From: Bradyrhizobium sp. CCBAU 53351
GTDB lineage: Bacteria; Pseudomonadota; Alphaproteobacteria; Rhizobiales; Xanthobacteraceae
NCBI RefSeq assembly: GCF_015291745.1
Contig: NZ_CP030059.1
Location: forward strand, 2,197,501 to 2,261,500
Direction: 5' to 3'
DNA: 64,000 nt
A program made the translations under genes and the position numbers. The notes beneath the pieces were generated by a model. It ran no database searches. It saw only the letters and a list, made by a program, of their open reading frames with translations, and was not told where the DNA came from. Of this stretch, positions 1-8,800 are shown piece by piece. Position 1 is the stretch's first letter, and the number at the start of each line of letters is the position of its first letter.

Positions 1-836
1 TTCAGCTCGACCTCCAGTGGAATCAATTTCCCGCCGAGCGCAATGGCGTAGCTGGGGAAGACGCCGATGCCGGCGCCATTCGCGACCGCCCAATAATTGG
101 CGCTCGAGACGTTGGTCTTCATGACCAGAAGGTCACGCTCCGAAACGCCCGGGAAGAAGCTCTCGAAGGATTCCTTGGCGGCGAGCTGGTCGGCGAATTG
201 CAGCACCAGGCGATGCTTGATCAATTCCGCCGCCGAACGCGGCGCGCCATGCTTTTCGATGTATTTCTCGGAGGCCCAGAACATCAGGTGCATGCGGCCG
301 AGCCGCACCAGCTTGATGTCGAGCGCCGAGGGACGCGACAGATGGATGGCGACGTCGGCCTCATGGCGCGAGACGTCGGCCGAGCGCATCGCGCAATGCA
401 GGTCGACCAGGATTTTCGGATAGGCCTGCTGGAACTCGACCAGGCGCGGGGCGAGCCAGAACGTGCCCAGCCCCTCGGTGACGGCGACCCGGACCTCGCC
501 GGACAGGGCGTTGGCCATCGAATCACTGGCGCGCAGCACGTCGAAGGTGGCAGCCTCCATGCGCTCGACGGCGGACACCACGAGCGCGCCTTCATCAGTC
601 AGATGGGTACCGTGGACATCGCGGGTGAACAGCGTGGTGCCGGTCTGGCGTTCGAAATCGTCGATCCGCCGGCGCACGGCGTTGATGGACAGCGACAGGC
701 GTTCGGCCGCCGAACGGAAACTTCCGCATCGGACGACTTCGAGGAATATGCGGGCCGCATCCCAATCAGAGAGGCCGCTGAGATTTGTCTTTGGGCGTTC
801 CGCCACAGGAACGCCCCTTTCCGCCAAGGAGTGCAT
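1..836 (-). CDS. LysR-type transcriptional regulator, C-terminus cut by window edge
   Basis: About 278 residues are visible; the minus-strand frame is open from the ATG at 836 to base 1, so the end of the protein lies outside. An N-terminal winged helix-turn-helix is clear at about residues 20-75 (FRSAAERLSLSINAVRRR, then RQTGTTLFTRDVHG and LTDEGALVV). The effector domain begins near SGEVRVAVTEGLGTFWLAP. LysR proteins usually bind near their own promoter and control a neighbouring gene; any target to the left is not visible. The family call is firm, the ligand is unknown. Confidence 0.9.
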   Translation of the reverse strand, partial: MHSLAERGVPVAERPKTNLSGLSDWDAARIFLEVVRCGSFRSAAERLSLSINAVRRRIDDFERQTGTTLFTRDVHGTHLTDEGALVVSAVERMEAATFDVLRASDSMANALSGEVRVAVTEGLGTFWLAPRLVEFQQAYPKILVDLHCAMRSADVSRHEADVAIHLSRPSALDIKLVRLGRMHLMFWASEKYIEKHGAPRSAAELIKHRLVLQFADQLAAKESFESFFPGVSERDLLVMKTNVSSANYWAVANGAGIGVFPSYAIALGGKLIPLEVEL

Positions 837-1319
837 ACAAGTCCCTTCGGACAGCTAAACTGGCAGAATCTGGCGCAAACCACAACCACTGCGGGTTGGG
901 GGATGATGAGTTTTGAACGTCATCCTTACTACCCCGTGGGTGGTATCAGATTGCTGCCAGGGGCTGGGAATCGGGCAGACTGTTCGCCCGGATGAGGGGT
1001 GTGGCGTGAGTTCCGTTGCGAGCCGTGAAATGGCTGCGGGATTGCAGGCACTGTCCGCAATGGATGCCGTTGCGCGAGAGCTGGCGCCGTCTCCCTCGAT
1101 GGATCAATCACAGCGCACCAAGCGTTTCCTCGCCGATCATTTCGAAACCGAGCGACATCGCAACGCGGCGATGGCAGCCGGAACCGCGGTTCCACAGCGG
1201 AATCCCGCTGAAATCAGGTTCAGAGGCACAGCGGCCTCGTGCTATCCTTGGTCTTCCATGGGGGCCGAGGGGGTCGTCACCATTACGTCTCGCAGGCCGA
1301 ATTAACGGAAAGAACGCCG
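837..1319. other. Non-coding stretch between lysR and a small gene
   Basis: About 480 bp. Several short overlapping open frames exist on both strands, but none has a recognisable protein pattern or a ribosome binding site that stands out. It presumably holds the lysR promoter. I see no RNA gene, repeat or strong hairpin. Confidence 0.5.
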
Positions 1320-1586
1320 GTGTCGCATTCAGACGAACAGTTGCAGTCGGTGCTGGAAACGCTCGAGGAGTGCCGCAAGGTTCTCAACGCGTGCAACAGC
1401 CGTGAGTCGGCCGAGCTGCTGTCCATTGTCATCCTCGACGTCAGGATGAAACTCAAAGGAATCGACAGTGCCGATCTCAAGGCATTGTGCGACGAAATGC
1501 TGCGGAGCGCTGCGAGCGAACCGCCGCACCCTTCCAAGCAGACGCAGGACCAGCCCCGGCGTCCGCTGCTCCGCGTGGTGAAATAG
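1320..1586 (+). CDS. Small hypothetical protein (88 aa)
   Basis: Not recognised. A GTG at 1320 preceded by a GGAAAG-like ribosome binding site gives an 88-residue protein starting MSHSDEQLQSVLETLEEC. The N-terminal two thirds look helical and contain LQSVLETLEECRKVLN and ELLSIVILDVRMKLKGI; the tail is basic and proline rich (QPRRPLLRVVK). A longer in-frame start at 1239 would add a low-complexity Gly/His segment and seems less likely. It has no signal peptide or membrane segment and appears monocistronic, with a possible terminator just downstream. Confidence 0.6.
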   Translation: MSHSDEQLQSVLETLEECRKVLNACNSRESAELLSIVILDVRMKLKGIDSADLKALCDEMLRSAASEPPHPSKQTQDQPRRPLLRVVK

Positions 1587-1599
1587 CCACGCCGCCGAG

Positions 1600-1621
1600 T
1601 CTCGCTTTTTGGCGAGATTTG
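1600..1621 (+). terminator. Possible weak terminator after the 88-aa gene
   Basis: TCTCGC (1600-1605) pairs with GCGAGA (1612-1617) around a T-rich loop and is followed by TTTG. The stem is only six base pairs and the T-run is short, so this is tentative. Confidence 0.3.
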
Positions 1622-1628
1622 TGCGCGT

Positions 1629-1664
1629 CCCGATGCCGCACCTGTGATCACAGACGGCATCGGG
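1629..1664. repeat. Nested palindrome upstream of ccdA
   Basis: Outer arms CCCGATGCCG (1629-1638) and CGGCATCGGG (1655-1664) are perfect 10-bp inverted repeats. Inside lies the perfect 12-bp palindrome CTGTGATCACAG (1642-1653). There is no T-run, so it looks more like a DNA-binding or RNA-structure element than a terminator. It lies 128 bp before the ccdA start. Confidence 0.55.
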
Positions 1665-1792
1665 AGGAGCCCTGGTTTCGCGCGCCTCTGTTGCGCATTC
1701 TCCGGCATCGGCTACACCTGAGCCGGTTCGGCTCCGGGCCGGGCGCATTCCCCGCGCGCCGTACCGGCACCTGAGATGGCTCAGACGGCATC

Positions 1793-2524
1793 ATGCAAAA
1801 TGTTTCGATCCCGGCGGCGCTGATTGCCGGCCTCGTCAGCTTCCTCTCGCCTTGCGTCCTGCCGCTGGTCCCGCCCTATCTGATCTACCTCACGGGCGCC
1901 ACGATCGAGCATGTCGAGAGCGACGAGCCGTCCTCGGCCTCCAAGCGCGCGATCATGATGTCGGCGCTGCTGTTCGTGCTCGGCTTCTCCACGGTCTTCG
2001 TCGCGCTCGGCGCCAGCGCTTCGCTGGTCGGCGGGCTGATCCGAGCCTGGTCGGCGGAGCTGTCGATCCTCGCCGGCATCGTCATCATCGTCATGGGGCT
2101 GCACTTCCTCGGACTGACGCGCATCGGCCTGTTGATGCGCGAAGGACGGCTGCCCATTCCCAAGCCGGTCGGCCTCTGGGGCGCCTACATCATGGGCCTT
2201 GCCTTCGCGTTCGGCTGGACCCCCTGTATCGGCCCGATCCTCGCCGCCATCCTGTCGATCGCCGCGGCCGAGGCCACGGTGACGAAGGGGGCCGGCCTGC
2301 TCGCGGTTTATTCCGCGGGCCTCGGCATTCCCTTCCTGATCGCCGCCCTGATGATCGAGCAGTTCTCGGCGCTGTTCGCGCGCATGAAGGGCCACCTCGT
2401 CAATGTCGAGCGCGCCATGGGCGTGTTGATGGTGATCACCGGCATCGGCTTTCTCACCGGCGCGGTCTCCAATGTGAGCATCTGGCTGCTCGAGACCTTT
2501 CCGGCGCTGCAGACCATCGGATAG
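1793..2524 (+). CDS. ccdA: CcdA/DsbD-family membrane thiol-disulfide transporter
   Basis: Inner-membrane protein of 243 aa with about six hydrophobic helices. It carries the two family cysteine motifs: FLSPCVLPLVPPY in the first helix region and WTPCIGPILAAI near residues 142-153. CcdA proteins pass reducing equivalents from cytoplasmic thioredoxin to periplasmic targets, classically apocytochrome c haem sites. Length fits the family. No cytochrome c maturation genes are adjacent, so the physiological partner is open. The nested palindrome at 1629-1664 lies in the upstream region. The gene converges on the histidine kinase gene. Confidence 0.85.
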   Translation: MQNVSIPAALIAGLVSFLSPCVLPLVPPYLIYLTGATIEHVESDEPSSASKRAIMMSALLFVLGFSTVFVALGASASLVGGLIRAWSAELSILAGIVIIVMGLHFLGLTRIGLLMREGRLPIPKPVGLWGAYIMGLAFAFGWTPCIGPILAAILSIAAAEATVTKGAGLLAVYSAGLGIPFLIAALMIEQFSALFARMKGHLVNVERAMGVLMVITGIGFLTGAVSNVSIWLLETFPALQTIG

Positions 2525-2535
2525 AGCGTCCCCGT

Positions 2536-4101
2536 TTACCGCGCCTCGTCCAGCGTGCAGACCACCGTGCAGACCACGCCGCGCGGCAGGAAGTCGACGG
2601 TTGCTTCGCCGCCGAGCTGGTCGCGGGCGCTGCGCTCGATCAGGCGCGAGCCGAAGCCGCGTCGCACCGGCGCCGTCACCGGCGGTCCGCCGATCTCGGT
2701 CCAGATCAGCCGGAGCCGCGGCTTCGGCGCATCGGTGATGACCTCCCAGTCCAGCGTCACCCGGCCGGTCTCGTTGGACAGCGCGCCGTATTTCGCGGCG
2801 TTGGTGGCGATCTCGTGCACGATCATCGACAGCACCACGGCAAGTCGCGGCGACAGCGGCACGTCGGGACCGGCCATGCGGATGCGGTCGGGATTGTTCA
2901 GCAGGAATGGCTGAAGCGCGCGGGCGATCACGTCGCGGAGCTCGGAGCCGGCCCATTTCTCCTGGCTCAGCAGGTTGTGCGCTTCGGCCAGCGCGCCGAG
3001 CCGGCCCTCGAACTTTGTCCGCTCGTCCCGGCTGGCGCTGCGGAAGGTCTGCACCGCGATCGCCTGCATCAAGGCCAGTGTGTTCTTGACGCGATGGTTG
3101 AGCTCGTCGATCAGGAGATTGTGCAGCATCTCGCCGCGCGCGATCGTCGTCGCCATCCTGACCGCGAAGGTCAGGCCGGTCAGCAGCAGGATGCCCCCGA
3201 TCAGGCTGGTGATGGCGATGTTGCGCCAGAGCGGCGCGATCAGCGAGCTCTCGGCGACGCCGGCCACGACCCTCCAGCCGGTCAGGTGCGAGGTCGTGAA
3301 GGCGGAAGACAGCGCCACGCCGTCGAGCGACACCGTCGATAAGGTCTCCTCCGAGCTGCGCGACATCGCGTCGTAAATCGCGCCGGACGCCTGCTTGCCG
3401 ATCGTCGCGCTCGGGTTCGGTACGCGGGCGAAAACGATGGCTTTGGTGTCGACCAGGGACACGGTCCAGAGCTGGTCGGGCCGCTGCTTTTCGACAAGCT
3501 CCTGAAAGATGCCGATCGGCGGGCTGAAGCAGAGATCGTAGATCACCTCTCCGTCGCGAAACACCGGAACCTCGACGGTGAGCACCTGCCGTCCGTTGAT
3601 CGCACCGGTGAACAGATCGGAATATTGCGGCGACTTGTTCGCAAAGACCCTTTCGACGATCGCGAGATTGCCGCGCGCCGGCAGGCTCGCGGTGTCGTCC
3701 GTCGCGGAGGAAAACAGCAACCGGCCCTTGCGGTCGGAGACCAGCACCAGACCGCCTTTGCCATACTGCTCGACAAAACCGAGCGCGATGCGGCGGAAGC
3801 TCTCGAAGTCGCCGTTGCGCAGCGAATTGGTCAGCGCCAGCACCTGCAGGCCGCCGGTCATGCGCTGAACCTCCGAATCCAGCACGAGGCGCATGCTGCG
3901 CACGTTCTCCAGCACGCGGCGCGTGGCGTCGCCGCGGTCCTGTTGGTAATTGTAGACGGCAATGCCGACCGCGAAGACGATCAGCGGCAACATCGTTCCC
4001 GTGACCAGAAGAGCGAGGCGGACCGGCAGGGTAAGCTTTGACAAACGCGAGTGTCCCGGTTCCGGCGCGGCGGCGCCGGAGTATGATTTTGGCCAGACCA
4101 T
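2536..4101 (-). CDS. HWE-family sensor histidine kinase with extracytoplasmic sensor
   Basis: About 521 aa from the ATG at 4101 (an in-frame GTG at 4203 would add 34 residues). A membrane helix (VRLALLVTGTMLPLIVFAVG) is followed by a roughly 250-residue periplasmic region resembling a double Cache sensor, then a second helix near ITSLIGGILLLTGLTFAV. The phospho-acceptor motif ELNHRVKNTLALMQ places His at about residue 336. The ATP-binding part has VHEIATNAAKYGAL, LDWEV and GFGSRLIER, typical of HWE kinases. No response regulator gene is adjacent. It diverges from a TRAP operon, so sensing the same ligand is possible but unproven. Confidence 0.85.
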   Translation of the reverse strand: MVWPKSYSGAAAPEPGHSRLSKLTLPVRLALLVTGTMLPLIVFAVGIAVYNYQQDRGDATRRVLENVRSMRLVLDSEVQRMTGGLQVLALTNSLRNGDFESFRRIALGFVEQYGKGGLVLVSDRKGRLLFSSATDDTASLPARGNLAIVERVFANKSPQYSDLFTGAINGRQVLTVEVPVFRDGEVIYDLCFSPPIGIFQELVEKQRPDQLWTVSLVDTKAIVFARVPNPSATIGKQASGAIYDAMSRSSEETLSTVSLDGVALSSAFTTSHLTGWRVVAGVAESSLIAPLWRNIAITSLIGGILLLTGLTFAVRMATTIARGEMLHNLLIDELNHRVKNTLALMQAIAVQTFRSASRDERTKFEGRLGALAEAHNLLSQEKWAGSELRDVIARALQPFLLNNPDRIRMAGPDVPLSPRLAVVLSMIVHEIATNAAKYGALSNETGRVTLDWEVITDAPKPRLRLIWTEIGGPPVTAPVRRGFGSRLIERSARDQLGGEATVDFLPRGVVCTVVCTLDEAR

Positions 4102-4357
4102 ACGGGCGGGACTGGCGCTGCGCCACGATTTTCGCGTCGAGCGCAAGCCTCTGCGTATTGAAGAGAGGGACAGAAGTGCAGGCCGGCTGGAGGCCGATTG
4201 CACTGCAGCAGTGGCCCTGCGACGAAGGAGTCGCTCCTACGCAGGCGAAATGACTTCCGTCCGGCCGGGGTTTTTCATACGCTTGCCCTCGCAAGCCGCA
4301 TACCGGCTGCGCTCACGCCCCGGCGACAGGGTCGGAGCATCAAAGGGAGGGGAGACG

Positions 4358-5356
4358 ATGAAGCGAAGATCATTTCTCGCTGGTATCGGCGCGACCACTG
4401 CGGCGGCTACGATCGGCATGCCGTCGATCCTCAGGGCGCAAGCGCCGATCACGCTCAACGGAGCCGTGCAGTTCAACGACGACCACGCCTTCAACCGGGC
4501 GCTGCTCCGGTTCGAGGAGCTCGTGAAGAAGTATTACGGCAAGCCCGTCAATTTCACCCTGCACAGAAATTCCTCGCTCGGCCTCGAGAAGCAGTATTTC
4601 GAGTACATGTCGCAAGGAAAGGCGGTCGATTACGGCATCGTCTCGCCGGCCCATATGTCGACCTTCGCCAAGGCCGCCCCGTTCATCGATGCGCCCTTCG
4701 TGTTCAAGGGCATCGACCACATGAACAAGGTGGTCGAAGCCAACATCCTGGCGCCGATTGCCGACGAGGTCGCGGCGAAGGCCGAGGTGGTCCTGATCGG
4801 CTATTCCGGCGGCGGCATCCGCAACATCTTCGCCAACAAGCCGCTCAAGAACCTTGCCGATCTCAAGGGGCTCAAGGTTCGCGTGCAGGGCGCGCCGATC
4901 TGGTCGAAGACCTTCGCGGCGGTCGGCATGAGCCCTACGGTGATCGCCTATAACGAGATCTACAACGCGATCCAGAACGGTGTGATCGCCGCCGGTGAAA
5001 ACGAGGCGGCCGGCGTCGAGGCAATGAAGTTCTACGAAGTGGCTCCGCATCTCAGCCTGACCCAGCACGCCGTGTCGATCCGGCCGATCTGCTTCTCGGT
5101 GAAGACGCTGAAGACCTTGCCGAAGGATCTGCAGGACGCGATCATGAAGGCCGGCAAGGAGGCCGGCGATTACGGCCGACAGCTCGAGTCGAGCGAAGAG
5201 GTCGTCAAGCTCGACACGCTCGAGAAGGCCGGCAAGCTCAAGCGCGTCCCCTTCGAGGAGCGGGACGCCATGAAGAAGCTCGCCGACCCCGTGATGGCCG
5301 CCTACGCCAAGGAAATCGGCGCGGAAGGCATTTTCGAGAAGATCAACGTCGTCTGA
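4358..5356 (+). CDS. TRAP transporter substrate-binding protein (DctP family)
   Basis: 332 aa; ATG at 4358 follows a strong GGGAGGGGAG ribosome binding site. The N-terminus MKRRSFLAGIGATTAAA has a twin-arginine pattern followed by a hydrophobic stretch, so Tat export is plausible. The mature part shows the DctP fold pattern, including NIFANKPLKNLADLKGLKVRV and the Arg in KGLKVRVQG that in this family contacts a carboxylate ligand. It is first in a three-gene TRAP operon with dctQ and dctM, so it captures an organic acid in the periplasm. Ligand identity cannot be read from sequence. Confidence 0.9.
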   Translation: MKRRSFLAGIGATTAAATIGMPSILRAQAPITLNGAVQFNDDHAFNRALLRFEELVKKYYGKPVNFTLHRNSSLGLEKQYFEYMSQGKAVDYGIVSPAHMSTFAKAAPFIDAPFVFKGIDHMNKVVEANILAPIADEVAAKAEVVLIGYSGGGIRNIFANKPLKNLADLKGLKVRVQGAPIWSKTFAAVGMSPTVIAYNEIYNAIQNGVIAAGENEAAGVEAMKFYEVAPHLSLTQHAVSIRPICFSVKTLKTLPKDLQDAIMKAGKEAGDYGRQLESSEEVVKLDTLEKAGKLKRVPFEERDAMKKLADPVMAAYAKEIGAEGIFEKINVV

Positions 5357-5381
5357 GATCTCTGCGTCCGCCGACAGCATC

Positions 5382-5409
5382 TCCGGGCAAGCCCCGCTTC
5401 TTGCCCGGA
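5382..5409 (+). repeat. Intercistronic stem-loop after the TRAP binding-protein gene
   Basis: TCCGGGCAAG (5382-5391) and CTTGCCCGGA (5400-5409) form a perfect 10-bp stem with an 8-nt loop. It lies 26 nt after the stop of the binding-protein gene and before dctQ, with no T-run. It may stabilise the upstream message or partly terminate, giving more binding protein than permease. Confidence 0.65.
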
Positions 5410-5440
5410 CGTGGCGGATGTGCTGCCGCTGGGAGTCCCA

Positions 5441-5956
5441 ATGTCTGACATGCCCGTCCCGTCCACACCGTCGCTGTGGCGCCGCGCTACGGCGGCTTAT
5501 GCGAAATTGCTCGAATTCCTGCTGGCCGCCTGCGTCGGCATCCTCGTCGTTCCTGTCACGCTGCAGATCATCTCGCGCTACACGCCCTTCATTCCGTCCT
5601 ACATCTGGACGGAGGAGATGGCGCGCTTCCTGTTCATCTGGACAATCATGATCGGTGCCATGGTCGGCGTCCGCGAAGCGCAGCATTTCGAGGTCGACGT
5701 GTGGCCGGATCTGTCGCGGCGATCGGAGGCTGCCGTGCGGATCCTGGCGCGGCTCGGCGTCCTGGCGCTGGCGCTGGTGTTCGTAACGGCCGGAATCGAG
5801 TTCACCCGCTTTGCCTGGAACAGGACGTCAGAACTTGCCGATTTGCCGCTCTGGCTGATTCACGTCGCATGGCCCGTTGCCGGCGTGACGTGGATCGTCT
5901 TCGCGGGCGAACAGATCGTCGATGAAATGCGCGTACTGGTCGGGGCACGGCAATGA
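5441..5956 (+). CDS. TRAP transporter small permease (DctQ)
   Basis: 171 aa with four predicted membrane helices, including LLEFLLAACVGILVVPVTLQ and LARLGVLALALVFVTAGIEF. The motif ISRYTPFIPSYIWTEEMARF is characteristic of DctQ proteins. ATG at 5441 sits behind a GGGAG ribosome binding site; a GTG at 5411 is in frame but poorly spaced. The stop overlaps the dctM start (ATGA at 5953), indicating translational coupling. Confidence 0.88.
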   Translation: MSDMPVPSTPSLWRRATAAYAKLLEFLLAACVGILVVPVTLQIISRYTPFIPSYIWTEEMARFLFIWTIMIGAMVGVREAQHFEVDVWPDLSRRSEAAVRILARLGVLALALVFVTAGIEFTRFAWNRTSELADLPLWLIHVAWPVAGVTWIVFAGEQIVDEMRVLVGARQ

Positions 5957-7272
5957 GCGGCAATGTACTCTCCGCCGGACAGGCCGCGATGGTGCTGTTC
6001 GGGGTCTTCGTCGGCCTGCTCATCGTGCGCGTGCCGGTCGCTTTCGCGCTTGGCCTCGCTTGCGTGCCGATCCTGCTGATCGAGCCGCGCCTGTCGCTGA
6101 TGATGCTCGCGCAGGAAACCTTCAATGCCTACAATTCCTTCATCCTGCTGGCGGTGCCGTTCTTCCTGCTGACAGCGAACCTGATGAGCATCGGCGGCAT
6201 CACCGACCGCCTGGTGGCGCTGTCGCGCTCGATGGTCGGGCACTGGCCGGGGTCCCTGGCGCAGATCAACGTCGTGCTGTCGGTATTCTTCGCCGGTATC
6301 TCGGGTTCGTCCACCGCGGATGCGGCGAGCCAATCAAAAATCTTCATCGATGCGCAGACCAAGGAGGGCTACGACCTTTCGTTCTCGATCGCGATCACCG
6401 CGGTTTCCGCGGTGCTCGCAGTCGTCATCCCGCCGTCGATCCTCATGATCGTCTGGGGCGGGCTGATCTCGACCTCGATTGCCGCGATGTATCTGGCCGG
6501 CATCGTGCCGGGTCTGCTGATCGCGGGCGCGCAAATGGCGACGGTGCACGTCTACGCCGTCCGACGCGGCTACCCGACCTATCCAAAGTCGACCTGGGTG
6601 GAGATGCGCTGCGCCATCTGGAAGTCGATACCTGCGCTGATGACGCCGTTCATCATCGTGGGCGGCATTCTGCTCGGCTGGTTCACTGCGACAGAGTCGG
6701 CTTGTGTCGCCGTGCTCTACTCCGTGGTGCTCTCGGCATTCTTCTATCGCGAGACTGGCATTCGCGAGTTGTACAAGGCGCTGCTCGACACCGGGCGCCT
6801 TGCCGGGGTGGCGCTGTTCTGCGTCGGCACCGCCAGCGCGTTCGGCTGGCTGCTCGCCTACTACAAGATCCCGCAAGAGCTCCTGGCCAATGTCTCGACC
6901 TGGGGCATGGGCGCCGTTGCGGCCGGCTTCTTCATCTCCTTCTGCTTTCTGGTGGTGGGCTGCTTTCTCGACGCCATCCCAGCCATCATCATCGTCGGCA
7001 CCGTGCTGGAGCCGCTCGCCAAATCGGTCGATCTTCATCCGGTCCAGTTTGCGATCATTTCCATCGTGTCGCTGGCTTTCGGACTGGTGACGCCGCCTTA
7101 TGGTCTTTGTCTGATGATCGCCTGTTCGATCGCGGGCGTGCGGCTGCGCTATGCGCTGAAGGACACGGTGATCATGCTGATCCCGATGCTGCTCGTGCTG
7201 GCGGCCGTTATCGTCTGGCCCAGCGTGTCGCTGTTCCTGCCGCGCCTGATCGTGCCGCAAATGCTCAAATGA
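5953..7272 (+). CDS. TRAP transporter large permease (DctM)
   Basis: 439 aa with about twelve hydrophobic segments. Family signatures include FFAGISGSSTADAASQSKI, PPSILMIVWG, GWFTATESACVAVLYS and LVTPPYGLCLMIACS. It forms the sodium-coupled channel that takes substrate from the binding protein at 4358. Start overlaps dctQ by four bases. The coding end runs into a 14-bp tandem repeat that supplies its stop codon. Confidence 0.92.
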   Translation: MSGNVLSAGQAAMVLFGVFVGLLIVRVPVAFALGLACVPILLIEPRLSLMMLAQETFNAYNSFILLAVPFFLLTANLMSIGGITDRLVALSRSMVGHWPGSLAQINVVLSVFFAGISGSSTADAASQSKIFIDAQTKEGYDLSFSIAITAVSAVLAVVIPPSILMIVWGGLISTSIAAMYLAGIVPGLLIAGAQMATVHVYAVRRGYPTYPKSTWVEMRCAIWKSIPALMTPFIIVGGILLGWFTATESACVAVLYSVVLSAFFYRETGIRELYKALLDTGRLAGVALFCVGTASAFGWLLAYYKIPQELLANVSTWGMGAVAAGFFISFCFLVVGCFLDAIPAIIIVGTVLEPLAKSVDLHPVQFAIISIVSLAFGLVTPPYGLCLMIACSIAGVRLRYALKDTVIMLIPMLLVLAAVIVWPSVSLFLPRLIVPQMLK

Positions 7273-7311
7273 GCGTCTGCAAGTGAGCTTCTGCAAATAA
7301 GCTTCTGAAAG
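7270..7311 (+). repeat. Three tandem 14-bp repeats spanning the dctM stop
   Basis: Units TGAGCGTCTGCAAG, TGAGCTTCTGCAAA and TAAGCTTCTGAAAG lie head to tail at 7270, 7284 and 7298. The first unit carries the dctM stop. Because the period is 14, the leading TGA/TGA/TAA triplets fall in all three reading frames. Confidence 0.7.
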
Positions 7312-7313
7312 TG

Positions 7314-7342
7314 CGATCCCGCGGACGAGGGCCGCGGGATCG
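7314..7342. terminator. Stem-loop between convergent dctM and serine hydrolase genes
   Basis: CGATCCCGCGG (7314-7324) pairs perfectly with CCGCGGGATCG (7332-7342), an 11-bp stem with a 7-nt loop. It lies between two convergent genes, so a bidirectional terminator role is likely, although there is no T-run. Confidence 0.5.
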
Positions 7343-7352
7343 AGCCAATTGG

Positions 7353-8627
7353 CTACAGGTTGCTCTCGGTGATCGCGGCGTAGACCATGCTGCGCAGCTC
7401 GCGCCGGATCGGATAGGCGCTCGACGGCAACACCTGCGTCATGAAGATCGCAATCAGCTCCTCGGCCGGATCGATCCAGAACGAGGTGGTGGCCGCGCCA
7501 CCCCAATTGTATTCGCCGGGGCTGCCGGCGATCAGCGTCTCGGCCGGCCGCATCGTCACGGCAAAGCCGAGGCCGAAGCCGATGCCGTTATAGGCGGCTT
7601 CGGAGAACAGCGAACGGGAGACCTCCGGCAGCGCGCGTCCGCCCGGAATGTGGTTGCTCGTCATCAGCGCCAGCGTCTTCGGTCCGATCAGCCTGACACC
7701 GCCGAGCTCGCCGCCGTTCAGCAGCGCGCGGCAGAAGGTGAGATAGTCGGCAACCGTCGAGCACAAGCCGCCGCCACCCGAGATGAAGGACGGCGGGGTG
7801 AGGAACGAGCTCGTCGACGGATCGTCCTGCAGGGTCAGGCCCTCGCGCCGCTGGCCGGCATGGAACGTCATGCCGCCGCCGGGGTCGGCAGAATAGCACG
7901 CGGCAAAGCGGTGAGCCTTCGAAGCGGGCACATGGAAATCGGTGTCGGTCATGCCGAGCGGATCGAGGATGCGTTGTTTGAGGAATTGCTCGAACGGCAT
8001 GCCCGAGATCTTGCCGACGAGATAACCGAGCACGTCGGTCGCGACCGAGTAGTTCCAGGCTTCGCCCGGCGAGAATTCCAGCGGGATCTTGGCCAGACCC
8101 TCGATCATGGTCTGCAGCGTGCCCGACTTCTCGACCTCGCCGATCTTTTCAGTGCGGTAGGCGGCGTCGACATTGGAGCGCTGCTGGAAGCCGTAAGTGA
8201 GGCCCGCGGTGTGGCGCAGGAGGTCCACGATCAGCATCGGCCGGGACGGCGGCCGGGTCAGGAAGGCCGGGTAGGTGCCGGCGACGAAGACGCCGAGATC
8301 CTTCCATTCCGGAATGTACTTGGCGACGGGCTCGTCGATCGCGACGAGGCCTTGCTCGACCAGCATCATGAAGGCGACGCTGGTGAGCGGCTTGGTCATG
8401 GAATAGATGCGGTAGATGGTGTCGTCCTTGACCGGCAGCTTGCGCTCGACATCGGCAAGGCCCTGGATCGAGCTGTGCGCGACCTTGCCGCGGCGATAGA
8501 CCAGAAGATGCGTGCCCGGGAAGCGGCCGGCATCGATGTACCGGCTCTTCAGATGCGCATCGATGCGGTCGAGCGCGGCCTTGGACATGCCGACGGATTC
8601 GGGCGAGGCAGGGGTGGGCGCGAGCAT
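7353..8627 (-). CDS. Serine hydrolase of the class C beta-lactamase/EstB family
   Basis: 424 aa. The active-site SxxK is seen in YSMTKP (Ser about residue 76, Lys 79) and the Tyr motif in NYSVATDVLG. Length and pattern fit the broad family of beta-lactamase-fold esterases and transpeptidase-like hydrolases rather than true AmpC enzymes. No signal peptide is evident (N-terminus MLAPTPASPESVG), so a cytoplasmic esterase or amidase is the better guess. It is transcribed away from the dioxygenase gene. Substrate unknown. Confidence 0.82.
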   Translation of the reverse strand: MLAPTPASPESVGMSKAALDRIDAHLKSRYIDAGRFPGTHLLVYRRGKVAHSSIQGLADVERKLPVKDDTIYRIYSMTKPLTSVAFMMLVEQGLVAIDEPVAKYIPEWKDLGVFVAGTYPAFLTRPPSRPMLIVDLLRHTAGLTYGFQQRSNVDAAYRTEKIGEVEKSGTLQTMIEGLAKIPLEFSPGEAWNYSVATDVLGYLVGKISGMPFEQFLKQRILDPLGMTDTDFHVPASKAHRFAACYSADPGGGMTFHAGQRREGLTLQDDPSTSSFLTPPSFISGGGGLCSTVADYLTFCRALLNGGELGGVRLIGPKTLALMTSNHIPGGRALPEVSRSLFSEAAYNGIGFGLGFAVTMRPAETLIAGSPGEYNWGGAATTSFWIDPAEELIAIFMTQVLPSSAYPIRRELRSMVYAAITESNL

Positions 8628-8800
8628 CAGTTCCTCCGGGCAGTTTTGTCGCTCCGTTGATAGCCAAATGACGGCCCCATTCCAAGCCGCTCGCGCTTAA
8701 CGCAGGGGGGCCGGCTGGTGTAGGCTGCCCCTGGAACGCCTCCAAGGAGCCCCCAAGGCCTTCAGAATGGGCGAACGAGAAAAACACAGGGCAAGCCATC

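Noticed and set aside
837..1319. Short overlapping frames as genes between lysR and the 88-aa gene
   Set aside because: They lack recognisable motifs and ribosome binding sites, and they overlap on both strands.
1781..4294. An 837-codon minus-strand frame overlapping ccdA and the kinase
   Set aside because: It overlaps ccdA antisense and the kinase in another frame, is arginine-rich low-complexity, and has no domain pattern.
7270..7311. Short direct repeats as a CRISPR remnant
   Set aside because: Units are 14 bp, have no spacers and no cas genes are nearby.
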